Source: Daejeonella sp. (GTDB taxonomy: Bacteria; Bacteroidota; Bacteroidia; Sphingobacteriales; Sphingobacteriaceae). Taken from it: a stretch of DNA of 37,799 nucleotides. Below the pieces are notes generated by a model. The model saw only the letters and a program-made list of their open reading frames with translations. It ran no database searches and was not told the DNA's origin. Shown one piece after another: positions 35,553 through 37,799 of the stretch (the first letter of the stretch is position 1; each line of letters opens with the position of its first letter). The stretch is from positions 1-37,799 of the forward strand of contig NZ_JAUXXZ010000018.1 of the NCBI RefSeq assembly GCF_030684675.1, read 5' to 3'. The position numbers were made by a program, and so were the translations under genes.

Positions 35553-35918
35553 ATGGGAGAAAAAATTCTGATTCTGGATGACGACAAGGATATTCTTGAA
35601 ATCCTAACGCTTATTTTAACAGAGTCCGGGTATGAAATAAATAGCCAAAGCCAGGGAAACCGGATATTTGAAGAAATAGAAGAATTCAAACCCGACTTAA
35701 TCTTAATGGATGTCAGGCTTGCCCGTATGGATGGCATGGCAATTTGCAGAGACATTAAAGAAAATATTCTGTACAAGCATCTACCTGTTATACTTATCTC
35801 CGCAGCACATGATCTGGAACGAGCTCTTGATCTACCGGGTTCACCAAATGATTATCTGGCAAAACCTTTTGACATTGACGTTTTACTTAGTAAAGTTGAA
35901 AAGCATTTGAGAGCTTAA
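35553..35918 (+). CDS. Single-domain response regulator (CheY-like)
   Basis: A 121-residue receiver. Asp10/Asp11 in LILDDDKD, phosphoacceptor Asp53 (LILMDVRL), Ser83 (LISAAHD) and Lys104 (YLAKPFD) fit the active site. The REC ends without an output domain. It follows the CheB-CheR kinase on the same strand after 74 bp and is its likely partner. It differs from the Rcp1-like receiver in the minus-strand operon in lacking the insertion before Asp53. Confidence 0.93.
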   Translation: MGEKILILDDDKDILEILTLILTESGYEINSQSQGNRIFEEIEEFKPDLILMDVRLARMDGMAICRDIKENILYKHLPVILISAAHDLERALDLPGSPNDYLAKPFDIDVLLSKVEKHLRA

Positions 35919-36275
35919 TTAATCGAAGTCCCTATTACAGTATCGCAACCCAAGTTCCGCTGTTTGACATATTCTGCACTACATGTCTAAAATGCAGTTA
36001 AAATTGAGTTCAAGTCCATTCCTTTAAAAAATCATTTCGATGGTCGACATGTTCTGCAAGGCATGTCGAACCTACAAATTAAATGGATTTAAAATCCATT
36101 ACAATAAAATAATACTATTCTAACCTATCCCATAATATAGCCTTCCAAACATTTGAAATATTGCTTCATAATTTATTCACAATCAGCATATTTCTTATTG
36201 GTTTTTTATAGCTTTAATCATCAGGTGATTAAAGAAATTATTCAAAAGCAATTAACAAGACAGCAAAAACCAGCT
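35919..36275. other. Intergenic region upstream of the Gfo/Idh/MocA gene
   Basis: 357 bp with no supported gene. It holds a worn palindrome (GACAT 35966-35970 / ATGTC 35983-35987) and the composite repeat at 36044-36100. The frame open from 36153 to the next gene is AT-rich and not protein-like before 36276. Confidence 0.5.
36044..36100. repeat. Composite palindromic repeat, copy B (reversed)
   Basis: TCGACATG (36044-36051) pairs with CATGTCGA (36062-36069) around a 10-nt spacer. Then 12 bp later AATGGATTT (36082-36090) pairs with AAATCCATT (36092-36100) around a single A. Read on the minus strand, the order of parts and the spacer content (CCTTGCAGAA) agree with copy A at 27897-27956 (ACCTTCGGAAA). 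Confidence 0.65.
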
Positions 36276-37619
36276 ATGTATAATTCCAGAAGAAAATTCA
36301 TTCAAAATACCATGCTCCTGGGAGCCGGGATCAGCATGCCACAAATTCTCAGTGCTTCAGATTTTGGCCTCTTTACCCGAACTATTAAAGCGTCAGATCA
36401 GATCAATTTCGGGCTTATCGGCTGCAAAGGCATGGGCTGGTCGAATATGAATGCACACCTGAAACTCCCACAGGTGAATTGCATTGCACTGGCAGATGTA
36501 GATCAAAATGTGCTTGACCAGCGTACAGAAGATGTATTTAAGCTTCGGGGCAAGCGACCAAAGCAATACAGGGATTATCGCAAATTGCTGGAAGACCCTG
36601 CCATTGATGTAGTCATCATCGGTACTCCGGATCATTGGCATTGCCTGAACATGGTCGATGCTGTTTCGGCCGGCAAACATGTGTACGTTGAAAAACCGAT
36701 AGCCAATACCATTGAAGAATGCCAGATCATGGTGAAAGCGCAACAGCGATATGGCAAAATAGTACAGGTGGGACAGTGGCAGCGTTCAGGATCTCAATAT
36801 GCCGAAGCCATAGACTATGTGAAATCAGGAAAGCTTGGCCAGATCAGGCTGGTGAAATGCTGGGCATACCAGGGCTGGATGAAACCTGTTCCTAAATTGC
36901 CTAACAGTCAGGCACCGGCAGGAGTTGATTATACGATGTGGTTAGGTCCCGCGCCAAAACGCGATTTTAATCAGAACCGCTTTCACTTCAATTTCAGATG
37001 GTTTTGGGATTATGCCGGTGGTTTAATGACCGACTGGGGCGTACATGAGATCGATATTGCCTTATTTGCGATGGGAGTTCAGGCTCCGAAATCGGTCATG
37101 GCTTCAGGTGGAAAATTTGCTTATCCGGATGATGCTTCTGAAACTCCTGATACCCTTCAAACAGTGTATGAGTATGATGGATTTAATATGCTCTGGGAAC
37201 ATGCTACAGGCATAGATGGCGGCAACTACGGTTCTACCGAAGGCATTGCATTCATCGGAAATAACGCCACCCTGGTAGTCAACCGTGGCGGTTGGAAAGT
37301 AATTCCGGAAACGGAAAACAAGGATGGCCAACGAGTTAACAAGGTTGAGGAAGTAGCACATCGCAAACCTGAAAGGAATGCACATGAAGCACATGCCATC
37401 AATTTTGTGGATGCCATTACAAATAATGACATCACACGCTTAAAATGCGGAATTCAAACCGGAAGTATCGCAGCAATCAATGCACAGATGGGGAATATTG
37501 CCTATAAAACTGGCAAGAAAGTATATTGGAATGCTGCAAAAAATGAATTTACAGATGCTGATGCCAATCAATTGATGAAAGCACGTTACTATAATGGCTG
37601 GCAGGTTCCGAAGGTTTGA
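36276..37619 (+). CDS. Tat-exported Gfo/Idh/MocA family oxidoreductase
   Basis: A 447-residue protein from the ATG at 36276 (MYNSRRKFIQ); the frame is open to 36153 but the upstream part is not conserved-looking. SRRKFI at 4-9 followed by a hydrophobic stretch (MLLGAGISMPQIL) is a twin-arginine signal, so it probably works in the periplasm. The Rossmann motif GLIGCKGMG and the EKPIANT motif (Lys in EKP is catalytic) define the family, which uses NAD(P) to act on sugars or their derivatives. The second domain has WDYAGGLMTDWGVHEIDI. It is likely to act on a sugar or inositol-like polyol; the substrate is unknown. Confidence 0.92.
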   Translation: MYNSRRKFIQNTMLLGAGISMPQILSASDFGLFTRTIKASDQINFGLIGCKGMGWSNMNAHLKLPQVNCIALADVDQNVLDQRTEDVFKLRGKRPKQYRDYRKLLEDPAIDVVIIGTPDHWHCLNMVDAVSAGKHVYVEKPIANTIEECQIMVKAQQRYGKIVQVGQWQRSGSQYAEAIDYVKSGKLGQIRLVKCWAYQGWMKPVPKLPNSQAPAGVDYTMWLGPAPKRDFNQNRFHFNFRWFWDYAGGLMTDWGVHEIDIALFAMGVQAPKSVMASGGKFAYPDDASETPDTLQTVYEYDGFNMLWEHATGIDGGNYGSTEGIAFIGNNATLVVNRGGWKVIPETENKDGQRVNKVEEVAHRKPERNAHEAHAINFVDAITNNDITRLKCGIQTGSIAAINAQMGNIAYKTGKKVYWNAAKNEFTDADANQLMKARYYNGWQVPKV

Positions 37620-37799
37620 TAGGAGAGGAAATGGGGAGCCGATGGGTATCGGGTAGGGACCCGATAGCTATCCTATCGTGTGGACACATCTTTAAACAGG
37701 TGTCAAAGTATCAAAATTTATTATTAAGTAGGGATTTAGGCGCTATGCTGTGCCCCTTTGGAGGGGCTACGGGGAGGTTCCACCCCCTTTAATTCCCCC
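37620..37799. repeat. Palindromic repeats at window end
   Basis: TATCGGGT (37647-37654) pairs with ACCCGATA (37659-37666) around AGGG and could end the oxidoreductase transcript. GACAC (37683-37687) pairs with GTGTC (37700-37704). CCCCT (37753-37757) pairs with AGGGG (37762-37766) in a C/G-rich segment like interspersed repeats found in other Bacteroidota genomes. The window ends in this region, so its full extent is unknown. Confidence 0.5.

Noticed and set aside
36153-36275. Upstream extension of the Gfo/Idh/MocA gene
   Set aside because: The extra 41 residues are AT-biased and come before a clear twin-arginine signal starting at 36276.

Overview
The window looks like chromosomal DNA of a Bacteroidota bacterium, most likely from the Sphingobacteriales (a Pedobacter/Mucilaginibacter-like lineage). 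The reasons are a SusC/SusD pair with a carboxypeptidase-regulatory-like N-terminal domain on the TonB receptor, a short Bacteroidota-type ParE, signal peptides ending in an Ala-Gln/Ser-Gln junction, weak or absent Shine-Dalgarno sequences, TAnnTTTG-like promoter elements, and modest G+C (roughly 40% by eye). No phage, plasmid, CRISPR array or intact insertion sequence is visible. I assign the genus by protein character only.

Layout. 1-3.4 kb, mostly minus strand: a PspC protein, a LiaF-like membrane protein and an RDD protein (an envelope-stress style cluster), then an SDR oxidoreductase. 3.4-7.7 kb, plus strand: MlaE/MlaF lipid-transport permease and ATPase (start and stop overlap), an RlmI-like methyltransferase, an uncharacterised lipoprotein, and MsrA. 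8-17 kb: topoisomerase IV subunits ParC and ParE (both minus, not adjacent) with cytidine deaminase overlapping parE. Between them lie a plus-strand ECF sigma factor with an overlapping membrane-anchored beta-barrel protein, and a minus-strand OmpA-family protein with a choice-of-anchor-L-like domain. 17.0-17.7 kb is a gene-free region holding a palindrome-rich, MITE-like element. 17.7-20 kb, minus: acyl desaturase, ManC-like cupin, and two tandemly duplicated small secreted proteins. 20.3-27.5 kb, minus: an operon susC - susD - YncE/phosphoesterase fusion. 28.1 kb: tRNA-Ala(GGC) with its own terminator. 28.3-36 kb: a signalling island with two minus-strand histidine kinases around a stand-alone receiver, divergent from a CheB-CheR-PAS-histidine kinase fusion followed by another receiver. 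36.3-37.6 kb: a Tat-type Gfo/Idh/MocA oxidoreductase.

How the genes work together. The SusCD-phosphoesterase operon probably binds, imports and dephosphorylates a phosphorylated organic compound at the cell surface. The signalling island holds five proteins with two-component domains and no DNA-binding output, so it is probably a phosphorelay that signals through protein contacts. The sigma/beta-barrel pair could be a shortened outer-membrane-to-cytoplasm signalling route. The most unusual sequence features are a 13-copy, 63-bp in-frame repeat that builds a long coiled coil in one kinase, the sigma/beta-barrel pair, and several families of palindromic intergenic repeats, one of them composite and present at two sites far apart. 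Nothing here is certain to be a new system; these are the best candidates.
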